Source: Diplolepis rosae (taxonomy: Eukaryota > Arthropoda > Insecta > Hymenoptera > Diplolepididae). Taken from it: a DNA stretch of 64,000 nucleotides. Below the pieces are notes generated by a model, which made no database searches, had not been told where the DNA came from, and saw only the letters and a program-made list of their open reading frames with translations. The position numbers were made by a program, and so were the translations under genes. The number at the start of each line of letters is the position of its first letter. Positions within the stretch are counted from its first letter, which is position 1. The stretch lies in NCBI GenBank assembly GCA_030998225.1, contig JAPYXD010000696.1, positions 2,790,001 through 2,854,000 on the forward strand. Direction: 5' to 3'. This document shows, piece by piece, positions 47,216 to 58,704 of this stretch.

Positions 47216-48939
47216 AATCGCTATGTTTCGCCCCTTGTAATGTAATATACTATTTCCTACTGTCAATGTACTGCATTTATACATATTATTAATTTAACAT
47301 GTTCGTAGTACACCGAGACAATATATTATTTTATTCCAAAGAAATTTCATATGTCTGATTGAGGTTTTTTCTGTAAAATTTTATGTGAATTTTTCTTATG
47401 TTTTCTCACATTACTAAAGATGACTTCTAAATATGGTTTATGACTGTAAGATTCTGACTACTTTCTTTTCATATTTTATAAATATAGGATAATCAAAATA
47501 CCTTTCTGTTATGATACATGTTTTTTGAAAAAATATTAGGACACTTGAATTCTTCTTAGCAATTCTCAGCTATTTTCTCACAAATAATCATTTGAGGTTT
47601 TGAACTATTTATGTAATCGCATCTATATTTTATGTTTATATTTTAATTTTGTACGCCATATTACAATTTTTATTCCAAAGAATTTTCATGTGTTTTTTTA
47701 TCGAAGTATGGAAAACAGATTCTCTTATTTACAAGATGCATTTTGGAAGTCCGATTTATAATTTATAAATCCGTGACATATGTGCGCAGATTGAAAAACT
47801 TGCAAACTATATCATATATTTTGAAAACAGAATAGTTTCAATTTTTCCTAGACACGTGTTTGACAGACTTTTCGGGTATGAATACAAAAAGTATCACGCT
47901 ATTTCAAAGAAAATAAATCTGAATTCAAAAATAAATTAAACAGTTTGATAAACTCTTTTGATTGTAATAAAAATCTCCAACAGCAATCTAGATAAAAAAT
48001 AATTTCAAAATTTAACTGATGTTCGAATCCCCAAGAATGTCTCAAAAGCTAGCTTAGGTATAAATTTCGGAGTGACCATTCAACAACGCAAAAATCTTGT
48101 ATATAGTATAATTGTGGATATCGATTCCAATATTAATAGAATAAACTTGGAATCCCAGGACAACATCAAGACCACATTGAAAAACCAAAAAGATCTAAAA
48201 ATGATTTTCAAGCTAACTTTGATGACGGATAATGATTAGTTTCCGTTTCTATTGATTATCAGCTATTGAACATCTATCAATTGCTTGTTGCTTGTTCGTT
48301 ATCTTTTGCCATTCATAAATTCATGTCTGAAAACTACTGTTTCTTATTTAAATACAATTTTAATGAAGGAAAACAACGATTGTTATTAATATTGATTGTA
48401 TTGTGATCAGTTGATTCACTGGTTTATAGCAATGATACACACACACGCACGAAAAGTATAAGTTGTATATTTTCATCTGATTAACACCTTGTTTGTTATG
48501 AAAAGTTGTTAATATAATTTGGAACTGTCAATTGCTAACTAAATTTTCGGTAAATGGAATTCCCTCATTATTAATAATTATTACCCCCCCCCCCCCCCCA
48601 GGCAGTTATAGTAACAATAAAGAATTACAATTTCAGGTTTTACATTCTCATTATCAATGAGAAGGTATTGCTCAGTTGTTCGTTTATTAAGGTGGTTTTA
48701 TCATGAAACGAAATCCATGCTAAAAAGCTGGAATTTTTATTATAGCTTCTTAATTATTTTAGAATACACCTGCAAAGTTTTAGGTTGCTTGACCGTCTAG
48801 TTATAGAGAAATAATTAATTAAAGTTTCACCGTTTAGTCATGAATTTCTAAACCGTCAATGGCAATGACAAGTGAACCCAAGTTTCAAATGAGCATTATA
48901 CCCTAGCGAACTGGCTGAACGGTAGCTTTACGCTGTAGC
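47216..48939. other. No gene recognised; long C run
   Basis: AT-rich DNA. A run of 16 C lies at 48584-48599. No convincing frame. Confidence 0.4.
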
Positions 48940-48983
48940 GTAAAGCTATCGTAAAGCTATCGTTAAGCTATCGTAAAGTAGCA
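48940..48983 (+). repeat. 11-bp tandem repeat GTAAAGCTATC (4 copies)
   Basis: Four consecutive units, the third with one change and the last diverged at its end, lead directly into the left arm of the fold-back element. Confidence 0.8.
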
Positions 48984-49438
48984 TTATAACTCATGAATGA
49001 GGCAAAATAAACATTCAAAATGTTTTTATCCTTATTCTACGTTGAAAATAACGTTAACTGGTAATTGAAATATACAATAATTTTATTTATTTACGCTATA
49101 AATTAAACAAACATAATACGTGTCATTGAAGGCAGTGCAGTGGTTTATCACTTTCCATGCTTCACCGTCAGGATTGACTATTTGTTAGAGTGAGATGAAA
49201 GTATAGTTGTGTCTCACTCCAACCAATGGTCAACTTTAACGGAGACGTTCCACAAAAGATGAACCACTGTACTGCCTTCAATGACAGGTATTATGTTTTT
49301 TTAATTTTTAGCGTAAATAAATAAAATGATTGTATATTTTAATTACCAGTTAACGTTATTTTCAACATAGAATAAGGATAAAAACATTTTGAATGTTTAT
49401 TTTGCCTCATTCATGAGTTATAATGCTACTTTACGATA
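48969..49438. mobile_element. 470-bp fold-back MITE
   Basis: Arms of about 180 bp are inverted: the left TATCGTAAAGTAGCATTATA is mirrored at 49419-49438. Inner parts include CATTGAAGGCAGTGCAGTGG and its inverse near 49270. The spacer (about 49150-49255) is itself partly palindromic around GAGTGAGA and TCTCACTC. It has no coding capacity. No clear target duplication was identified, because the left end merges with an 11-bp tandem repeat. Confidence 0.8.
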
Positions 49439-49743
49439 ACTTATAAAGATTATAACTCTGTCGACTTTTATCGGCAGCCATAATCGAAGAAGACAGCAGT
49501 GAGCACGTTGCAACGTCGCAACGCATGCTCGAGCGTAGACGTATACGTAGTCAGTTAGGAATAGGTATACGTCGTATACACAAGAGAATTTGAAATAAGT
49601 TATCTAATGTTCGATAAATAAAAAAACACTGAAATTTGCTGTAAATTTTATTTTATTTTCATAACTAAAGAGATGATATATTACACTAAAGTGTATGCTT
49701 CTTTTTAGAATAATAATTCATTTATAAGGCGATATTTTAGTTT

Positions 49744-49929
49744 TTAGTTTACTATGCGGTTTCCAGTAAGATAAGCCGTGGCTATCGCACTCGCTTCAGC
49801 GCGATTTTTGTCAACAATCTTGTCACGGTTTTGCTTACTTTGCTCAATATTTGCTTTCCGCCCATTTTTTCTCCTTGTTAATTCTTTTTTCTTTATGAAT
49901 CTACTTTTGTGTCTCACCTCATCAGACAT
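49744..49929 (-). other. Short basic ORF, possible first exon
   Basis: Minus strand: 61 residues starting MSDEVRHKSRFIKKKEL, Lys/Arg-rich. The fourth codon is followed by GTGAGA, which could be a splice donor, so the ATG may belong to a short first exon. Upstream DNA at 49440-49600 is GC-richer. No family recognised; chance is quite possible. Confidence 0.25.
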
Positions 49930-50404
49930 TTTTACAAACTAATCAAACAGCAACAACAACCATAAAGTAGGTTAGATTTCTATACATGTACACTTGAACA
50001 TAGCGGATTAAAAGAGTGGAGAGAGTGCGACGTTGCCACATGGCTTCTTTCGAAAGTCATATGGTCGTGAATACACATACCGTTGAGAGATACCTTTTCA
50101 CTAAATTATTTATTATTCTCATTTACATCGCAGAACGTTCACAAATGTCAATCTTAATTAATTTCAGGATTTTACAGCACAAAAGATTCGATGTAAATCA
50201 AGAATATTTTTTACGCTCTTATATGACTCACTGAGTCACGATATAACTACCTTAAACAATTACCCTTTGTTGCTTTTTTATTATTGTTTGCTACACGTTG
50301 ATTCATCTCTAATAGCTGTTCATGCTAGGTGTGGCGATTAATAATTCTTAACTTTTTCTTTAAATAAACACGTTTGATATGACAGAAATCTAAAAAATGG
50401 TTTA

Positions 50405-50690
50405 TTCAGAATATGCTACACACTTTTCCTATCTCTCTGGAAAATTGTGGATCCCCTCCCAGAAAAACCGTTCATCTTCTGAAGTGATCCTGTCATCAAG
50501 AAATTTTGCGACATCTCCATAATTGTTGAAGTGTTACATGGAGAGTACGTGAAACATCGATGAAAGAAAGTGGTAGTCAGAAGGGACCAATTGCTGCCAA
50601 ATCACTTTTTCGTGCATTCTAGCCCATTCCGGTCGCTTTTCAATCAATGCTTGATTCAAATTGATCATTTGTGGCGTTGTACAAAGGAAC
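50405..50690 (-). pseudogene. Mariner transposase fragment (inverted pair, left)
   Basis: Minus strand: QMINLNQALIEKRPEWARMH, then a deletion that skips the HDNA motif, then PSDYHFLSSMFHVLSM with the third catalytic Asp, FNNYGDVAKFLDDRITSEDE and RFFWEGIHNFPER with a stop at about 50435. A second copy of the first 35 codons lies in the opposite orientation at 51440-51550. Confidence 0.8.
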
Positions 50691-50904
50691 TGACCTAACG
50701 GCCCCAAAAATCGATAATGGGATTCTCAGAGTTTCTGATACTTGAGGACATACTCTATCGAATGAGTCACGTCTCAGTTTTCCGAAATAGTAGATTGTGT
50801 ACCAAGGGTGGCATGGTGGCTATTGTCACGAGTGGGACGTGTACCTACCCGAGCGTAGCCAGGCCAGTATTCACACGAGTCACATCTCCACCATGTCGCT
50901 CGAG

Positions 50905-51157
50905 GTACATACGAAGTTTTGTGTCCAAATTGGTGGAAAAATTCGCATTACGTACGAGCGCGTAGTTAGCCGCGGGCAGTCAAGTGTCGGGTGGTATGAA
51001 CATTTTGCCTGTTGAAGCGGGCGGTATGAACAATTTGCTTGTTGAAGCGGGCGGTGTGAACGCTTCGCCCGATTGCATCGCCAAGGCGCAATTGGCTGCA
51101 TGCCGCTCTACGCGCAAGCATGCAATGCGACTTTTTCCGCCCGTTTGGACATAAAAT
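50905..51157. repeat. GC-rich block with 30-bp hairpin minisatellite, copy 2
   Basis: Inverted homologue of 7902-8165. Units of 30 bp starting GGTATGAACATTTTGCCTGT occur about 2.7 times between 50993 and 51071. As in copy 1, the outer end joins a sequence containing CCGCCCGTTTGGACATAAAA, the point where mariner homology begins in copy 1. Confidence 0.8.
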
Positions 51158-51439
51158 TTATTTACTAGCGAAACAGGTTTGAAAGTGAAATTGCATCGGA
51201 AAGGAAAAATATTACCTGGAATTCGAGACCCCGTTTAGTGGAACTATCCGATGGTATGACAGCGAGTCACGGAGTTTGGATGGAGGAGAAGGTATGGAAT
51301 CATTCTCAGCAGAGAGTGTATACAACGGGGGGGGGGGGGGGATCACGGCCACCTGCTCAGACTGTTGAAAAAGATCTTTTTCTTTTCGTGCGTTTTCCCC
51401 AATATTTCGTGAGGAGCTGCTAGGTCGGTTTCTTTGTAC

Positions 51440-51550
51440 GACGCCATAAATGATCAATTTAAACCAGGCATTGATTGAAAAGCGACCGGAATGGGCTAGA
51501 ATGTACAAAAAAGTTATTTTGCAGCAATTGTTCCCTTCTGACTACTTTGC
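51440..51550 (+). pseudogene. Mariner transposase fragment (inverted pair, right)
   Basis: Plus strand: MINLNQALIEKRPEWARMYK, then QQLFPSDYF before homology stops. It mirrors the fragment at 50405-50690 and shares its internal deletion, so both arose from one already deleted ancestor. Confidence 0.8.
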
Positions 51551-51559
51551 ATACTGCAC

Positions 51560-53324
51560 GGACCTAGAAATATACGGACCTGGCACGCTTAGGCAAGAGG
51601 TGTAGCGCAGACTGAAGCCAAAGGAGAAGGACCTTACATGGTACGTCAGCCACCTTATATAATTTTGCACAGAAACTATCTCATGTCAACGGCTATTATT
51701 TCGTAATTGAATGTGAAGGCAAAACAATTTAAATAAACTTCAATAAACTTTATTTATACATAATGAAAAAATAGATAATGCAAGTGCAAACATGAAGTAA
51801 CACGTGATCGGTCAACAACGTTTGGACATGAAAACACAAGTTAACTCGTGACCAGTCAACAATGTGTTACGTTGCTGTCGAATTCTTTTATCTCTGTGTA
51901 GGCATTTCTACAAACTTTTCATACTTTTTGTAAATACATGAAAAATATCAAAATTTTCGTTTACATTCAAAGTTTTGTATTTTATTGAGATAAGTATTTA
52001 CATTAACTTTTCATCGTTTTTCTCTAAAATGAAAATTAGGGTTCACGAGCGTGGAGGCATCTTTAGCGCGTTTTCTTTTCCTATAAAAAAAATGGAATCA
52101 CGATGATATACTTTAATTCATATGGAATTTATTTAGGCGACAGTAGATGACGCGTTTTGGGAATTTTATCAAAATCTCGTTGCGAAGACTCTCTGTAAAC
52201 AGAAAAAGGAAATATGGCAATTTTATTTCAATTATTGGTGGTTGATTTTTCTATGCGTTTTGAAAAGGGAGGACTTCCACCTGTAAGGAAAACTGTTGAG
52301 ATAAGAGCATTTCTATGAGCATAGATTTAATTCCTCAAGATTCAATACCTCAAGCAATCACAGGAAAAGAGAAACTTATTGTGTGCAAAAGGTAATTTAG
52401 ATAATCGTCCTGATCGTGTGTCATCACTTATTTCTGTAGCGGTACATCCCTGAATGCGAGAAATTTCGCGAAAACTTCTCTTCTCTACAGATTGAGTATT
52501 TAGGTAAACGTTGGAAAATTAACAACAATCCACGATGTCCCTTTTAAACAAAAGACTTCAACGTGGATTTCTTGCTAAATCAGGTAGGGTCTGATTTAGA
52601 AATGGTTCGGTGATGCCTCTTTCAAGTACAAAGTTGTCCTTTTTCTCATGTGGTGGAGAGATTGCGATATCCCAAAAGGCTTCAAAGCAATCTTACTTTT
52701 AAGGAGAGGATGTTTTACACCAGTTCCAATGCCACGAAATTTCTCGCTTTCAAGGAATCTGATGTGGAGGAATCTGGACAGAGGAAAATTTATCAATTTT
52801 TCATGATTTAAATCTGAATTTAATTACACAGAAAATCACTTAAAAATTGGAGTCTATGCCTTTAGCTCCCTAGTACGGAGGGCTGACCCGCATATGCCGA
52901 ACAGATTCTCACAATCTATTGAACAGATGATGCTAAAATGTACCTAGGCAAGAGATGAGCCCTGTTCTTATTTTTCAACCGCCCAGAAGTTTCTTCCAAC
53001 CTACCTAGAAGTAGGTATCCAGAGCGAAGAGATTCTTGCCGATTTGTGACTGCTCATCACCTCGGTCTGTTTCTGATTCGTTTGGAATGGCCACTACTTT
53101 TCCAAAATTCACCGAAAGAAGGGCTCGCGAGACCACTTTGATTCGTGATAATTACAAATGGGGAACCAATAGAAATGGTCAAAAGAAGCCTATCCAAAAT
53201 AATAATATTTTATTAGATAATTGGTATTTTGTTCGCCGGGATTATTACTTCCTTGCACGTCACAAAAAGCTTTTCCTATTAGTTGCTTAGATGCCGGGAA
53301 AAAGAATCTTGTAGTTACATGCAT
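51560..53324. other. No gene recognised
   Basis: Two similar phrases (GTAACACGTGATCGGTCAAC and GTTAACTCGTGACCAGTCAA) occur at about 51797-51865. A minus-strand frame at 52596-52796 has no recognised domain. A G run lies at 51328-51341, just upstream of this stretch. Confidence 0.35.
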
Positions 53325-54855
53325 TGTGACGTGGTAAATTTTACCCGTCACATGGAAAATATTTAACTTAGTAAACTCACCGGTATGACAGGTGGGGTTA
53401 TATACCTGGGGAAAAAATCGTGAGACGAGAGCCCGCACTTCGTCGTCACCCGAAAGCACTCGAAATACACTAATCGCGCACTGCACGCACTCACGCTTCC
53501 TGTCCCGTCTGTTTCACGAGCAATATGAAGACAGCAGCACTGGAGGACAGCAGCGTCGAAGACGAGGCACAGCCGGTTACCGAGTCCATGTCAACACTGG
53601 CCGCCATGTCGAGTTTCGAGCCACGATGGATCGACGCTTCGATTATCGCCACCATCGATCGTTGGAGAGCGACGCACCAGACGACCAGATGCCACCACGT
53701 GACCCGGAAAATGTACCCTAAGGCGCATAGACCCTGGGGCTTGATATTTAGTGTCTTAGACATTTTGTGATACTAAATTTGTGCAGTTTGATGTAAATGA
53801 ACACTAATTACAACGGTGCCATTGTGCCACACGCGCCGTTCGTTGTAAATAATAGAACCGCGTGTTGATGGAAATTATTTGACGAGGGCAATTATTATAC
53901 TAGGCACGAGTTGCCTAGTCGTCTATTGGATGTTTGACATGTGACCTGCTTCCGGGTCCGCGATTGGGTCACGCATGTAATTCGTGGGGCGGGTCGGGAA
54001 TTCTTTCAGCGTCGCGTCGGCCATCGTCACTCTCGTCCTGCGACTACTAGTGACAGGTCTTTTTGTTGTGTTCGACCGAAATTTAAAGAAGACGTTGAAT
54101 TTTAATACTATTCAAAATGGAAGGCGTGTTTATTCTGCGGTTCGTCCCGGAGATTGGAGATGTAATTCAGGTAGCGTGAGTGGTTTTATTTAACCTTTAT
54201 TTCTTTGACAAGTGGTCCGGAAATAACGGACTTTATTGAAATGAGACTGACGCTTTACGGCGTACATGCACATACCGGAGCCACTTCGCTTCTCTTCTCT
54301 CTCATACTCACGAGTGCTCTTTCGTATTTATGCTTTTTTCTGTAATCTAATTAATCCTGTCTCTCGCGACATAAGACTTAAACTTCTATTTGACAGTAAA
54401 TAGATTATGGTTTTCTCGGGTTGTGACGCGCGTCAGTAGATTAAACCCGCCATATTGTCGCGTGGCTCGGAAATACTCCGAGATTCATGTGAATTATTTA
54501 TGCTTATTGCTGATAATATAGATGCTTTGGTTTTGTATCCGATTATAACTTATATCGAGTCATGATGTAAATTTTAATAAATCTTGTTAAGCCGTTTCAT
54601 GTTATTTGATTAAATTCTGGCCTAATTATTTACCCGGTAATCTGTTGTGACATTGTTTGACCTCGCCTTGTGTTGGTCTCTAGAATTTCGAGTCTCATCA
54701 TTGTTGTAAAATAAATTTCGTCGCTAACCAGGGTGACTGGCGCTCAACTAAGTTCTTTAAGTGAATATTTTATTTTCAGGAGAGTTTTAAATGAAATAAC
54801 ATTAGTTGGGTGTCCATCAAAGAGTTGCCAGGTCACGGGTAGAATCTGCATCTCA
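53325..54855 (+). repeat. 5' LTR (1531 bp)
   Basis: Begins TGTGACGTGG and ends ATCTCA, followed two bases later by the primer site. It matches 62468-64000 almost throughout. Its first 30 bases are palindromic (GTGACG..GTAAATTTTAC..CGTCAC). Frames inside it (53525-53770 and the reverse) recur in both LTRs but look like by-products. Confidence 0.95.
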
Positions 54856-54857
54856 AC

Positions 54858-54875
54858 TGGCGCCCAACGTGGGGC
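54858..54875 (+). promoter_or_regulatory. Primer-binding site, tRNA-Lys type
   Basis: TGGCGCCCAACGTGGGGC is the complement of the 3' end of the insect tRNA-Lys(CUU) as I remember it, including the CCA tail. It starts 2 bp after the LTR, as usual for reverse-transcription priming. Confidence 0.85.
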
Positions 54876-55493
54876 CGGGCATAATCGATACGAGTTATTT
54901 TGCCCAGACAACAGGCCAGAATTTAATTAAAAATATTAACCTAAAAATTGGAAATTAATTGGAACATTTAAAATTTTTATAAATTAAAAATTTTAAATCG
55001 AGTTTTAAGAAATTTGGATTTTAATGATATGGTGAAAATATTTTTAGGTTAAACTTGTTGAATTGGAATGTTTTTTTTGTGCAATTATATTTCAGGTTAT
55101 AACAAGATTTATTGTTGGAAACATTGATTCGGCAATTTGAAGGATTTGAGGATTCTCTTTCAAATTTCCGGAACCAAGGAACTTATTCGAACTTACAAAG
55201 TCAGGAATGGTAATTTAAAAAGATTGGAAGATTGTGTGAGTTGCAATTCGAAAATTTTGAAAAATTATTTTTTGAAATTGGAGCAATTGTTGGAAATCAA
55301 GATTTTCTTAAGTAGAAAATCTTGATATTATCCTGAATTGAGAAATTTTGAAAATAAGAGTGGATCCCCGGAAGTTGTAAATTGGAAGAGTTGGGGACAC
55401 CACGACTTCAGAATTTCTCTCGAAAAATATCTTTTGAGAAATTTGAAAGATTTGAAGTGTCTCTTTCTAGTTTCCGAGACGGACAGAGCCCAC

Positions 55494-55702
<209 letters not shown>

Positions 55703-55836
55703 AATTAGCATCTTTCGGAAAATTCTACTGGTGTATTTAAGAGAAATCACTGGCTGCCTAAAGTGCGCTGGATTTCTGTAGTAATTAGACATTTGAAATT
55801 ATTATATTTATTATTTCATATTTTGCGAATGTATTG

Positions 55837-55882
<46 letters not shown>
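55837..55882 (+). repeat. (TA)n microsatellite
   Basis: About 23 TA units with one GTA interruption, in the same leader. Confidence 0.95.
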
Positions 55883-55885
<3 letters not shown>

Positions 55886-56134
55886 TATACTTTGCTAGCA
55901 TTGCTTGGCTAGGCTACTGCCTTTTTTTTGATGTGCTATACATACTATTGGCCTTACCTGATTATATTTGATTGTGTGTATTTCCTTTTTATTTCTGTCG
56001 CTGATTTATTTGATTTATTTCTAATTTGGCCATTTTGTTCATATTGCCCTATTTTATCGCCTTTTTTTTATCTGATCATTGCTGGTGGCGATTGTTCTTT
56101 GCTTTTGGACGTTTCCGGGCTGTTACAGATTTTA

Positions 56135-56588
56135 CTCTCCTAATTCTTGTTCCGACATTTCCGACGTGGAGCACGCGAGAATATCCACTATCAGAGACAT
56201 GACGGTTATTCCTAATCTTCTGGTCGATAGCGACACTAACTAGCGCTTTATGGCTCGGAATTCAAAATCGCTCGAATAATTTTGGAAGATAGGCCCTCCG
56301 TCGTAATTTTATAACGTAGCTATACGTAATGCTATAACGTAGCAGTGCTGCTCGCCACTTTAAAAATAGGTATACTCGGAACGGCGGAAAGATATTTTTT
56401 TTTTGGTCTTGGAAAATTACGACGGAGGGCCTATCTTCCAAAATTATTCGAGCGATTTTGAATTCCGAGCCATAAAGCGCTAGTTAGTGTCGCTATCGAC
56501 CAGAAGATTAGGAATAACCGTCATGTCTCTGATAGTGGATATTCTCGCGTGTTCCACGTCGGAAATGTCGGAACAAGAATTAGGAGAG
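56135..56588. repeat. Long hairpin with 176-bp arms spanning the gag start
   Basis: The left arm 56135-56310 is the near-perfect inverse of 56413-56588, with a 102-bp loop. The right arm contains the first codons of gag (ATG at 56523 and 56565), so the left arm is antisense to the beginning of gag. Confidence 0.9.
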
Positions 56589-58704
56589 ATCCTAGACGAG
56601 GACGAACTGGTCAATGCGGGAGATAGACGGTCGAAGATTAGGCGACTTCGGAATTACGTGTTCCCGGTAAAAGGATTCTCGGGCGAAGGTTTCTCGGACA
56701 CTTCTTCGAACGCGACGCGGGATAATTCGGTCGACTTGGGCGACATAAGAGGATTATCGGCACATGACTTGGAAGGCATTTTAGATGAAATCCCGGAACC
56801 AGTTACAGCTCCGGTTACAGTCACGGCCAGCGAGTTTCATACCCAGTTTTCCAATAACGACAATGGCGGGTACTATGAGTAGGGGCGCAGAAGGGTATGT
56901 GACGGTCTCGGAATTGGCTCATGGCGTCACTACGTCCAGAATAACGCCATCTGCTCTCGCGATGCCAGCTAGCTTAGCATTGGCATACGGGTATGCAAAC
57001 ATCACCTATACCGGACCACGTGATTCACTCCATTTACTGGATCCAATATTCCCGCCGACGAGACCCTCACGCGCGACGGTAGAGATAACCGAAGAAGATG
57101 TGCGACCGAGCGTTAGGGGTGTACCATCTTCCGAGCAACAACGAGGAGAGCCCAGGTTTCAAGATATAGTGCGAGGAGGGCTGGGTAAGCCGCCGGCAAA
57201 AGGGAATTTTAGCCCTCTAGTGCCATCAGCCGCCAAGCACAGTACTTTCGATTCCTCGAGCGCAGATCGATTGGACCGCGTACCGGAGGAATTCGGTAAC
57301 CGGGGTGGGCCCATTAGGGACATACGATTGCACCTGCACCTCAATTTGGACACAAACCTGGAGACGATCAACCAGACTGGGGCACCGGACGAGCCTACGC
57401 GTGGGCCAAGCAGAGTTGGTGATGACTCGGAAGGGGAACCGAACCGTTTTTCTCGGTATGGGGTGGATTTTAGGTCCCTAAACTTGGACGGAGATCATGG
57501 GCAAAGAACACGCGAGGACCAGGGCCAGCGTAGCTGACTTCCGGTTACTGGGGGAGCAAGGAATGACGACATGTTCCACGAGGACACCGGGTTGCATGAA
57601 CGAGGACATATGAGTGGCTACCCCGAAAACCGTGGATTAAGGCTCACCAGCTCTGGATTTGAACCCCGGCAAGAGATACAGCATCTCAGCCGATTTGTAT
57701 ATAATTGGAAGATCTCTTTCAGCGGTAAACCAGGAGCTAGTGTTGAAGACTTCTTAACCCGTCTGGACGAATGTCGAGGGATCACTCCTATGAGTGATGA
57801 CGACCTGCTGAGAGCCTTGCCATTGCTATTAAAAGATGTAGCTCTCTTGTGGTTCCGGATTAGCGGTGATGAGTGGCGGAATTGGCCAGAATTTAAGATT
57901 GCTTTTAGGCGAAGGTTCGGAAACTTTGACTTCGAAGCACGAGTCCGCGGACAAATTTTTAACCGTACGCAGGGTCCGAAAAAAAGTATGGACGATTATT
58001 TGACCCAATTACGAGGATTAATCGCGAAGCTGACGGTTAGGGTGCCGTTGAATGAGCAAATGGATTGGGCTCATCGCGGACTGAGGCCGGAGTTTAAGAA
58101 GGAGATCCGGAAGTTCCAGTTCCGAGAATTTAATGAATTGGCCCAAATAGGTAGGAGTTGGGAAATTGCGTGGGCGGCAATTAAGGAATATAGAATTCCC
58201 CGACCACCCGGAAGTTCCTTCCTGCCAGAATTCGCGTATCGGTCGGAAAACGCGCCAGCTACACACAAACGAACTTCGACTTCGGCGATTTCCGAGGCAG
58301 CAACACCTCTGAGGAATTCGGGAGGACCACACCTCGGATGTCAGGATACCAAGGGCCACAGAAATATGGGTGTACACAACTCTAGGAACAAGGGCCACCC
58401 TATGGGATTCCCTAAGGATAAACCAAAGAAGAGAGGAGGATCAAGAAGTCCTAAAAATTCTAGAGGCACCGGATCAGATTTTAGGGTGGGGGGAGGTCAT
58501 CAGAGTTCGAGCACCTCTGCTGAGAAAGCCTCTAAGGACACAAGCACAGAGAAAGAAGTGATTTGCTATAGATGCCAAAAGCCTGGCCATTTCCAAGCAG
58601 GCTGCCCCCTACCAAGGAAGCTAGCATGCTACCGATGCAAAACGGAGGGCTACACAACAAAAAATTGCCCTAAATTCTCGGGAAACGGGGAAAAGAAGCA
58701 GTGA
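56523..58704 (+). pseudogene. gag: Gag of the retrotransposon (one frameshift, one stop)
   Basis: Begins at ATG 56523 or 56565 (MSEQELGEILDEDELV). An acidic N-terminal region runs to about 56870, where a frameshift moves it to the second frame. That frame has one TGA at 57535 and is then open to 58704. From about 57690 the segment NWKISFSGKPGASVEDFLTR, LLLKDVALLWFR and WPEFKIAFRRRFGNFDFEAR is a typical retrotransposon capsid. At 58564-58605 CYRCQKPGHFQAGC is a canonical CCHC knuckle; at 58627-58668 the second (CYRCKTEGYTTKNC) has Tyr for His. Gag forms the particle and binds RNA through the knuckles. Confidence 0.9.

Noticed and set aside
53525..53770. ORFs conserved in both LTRs
   Set aside because: Conservation follows from LTR duplication; overlapping frames on both strands and no known domain.
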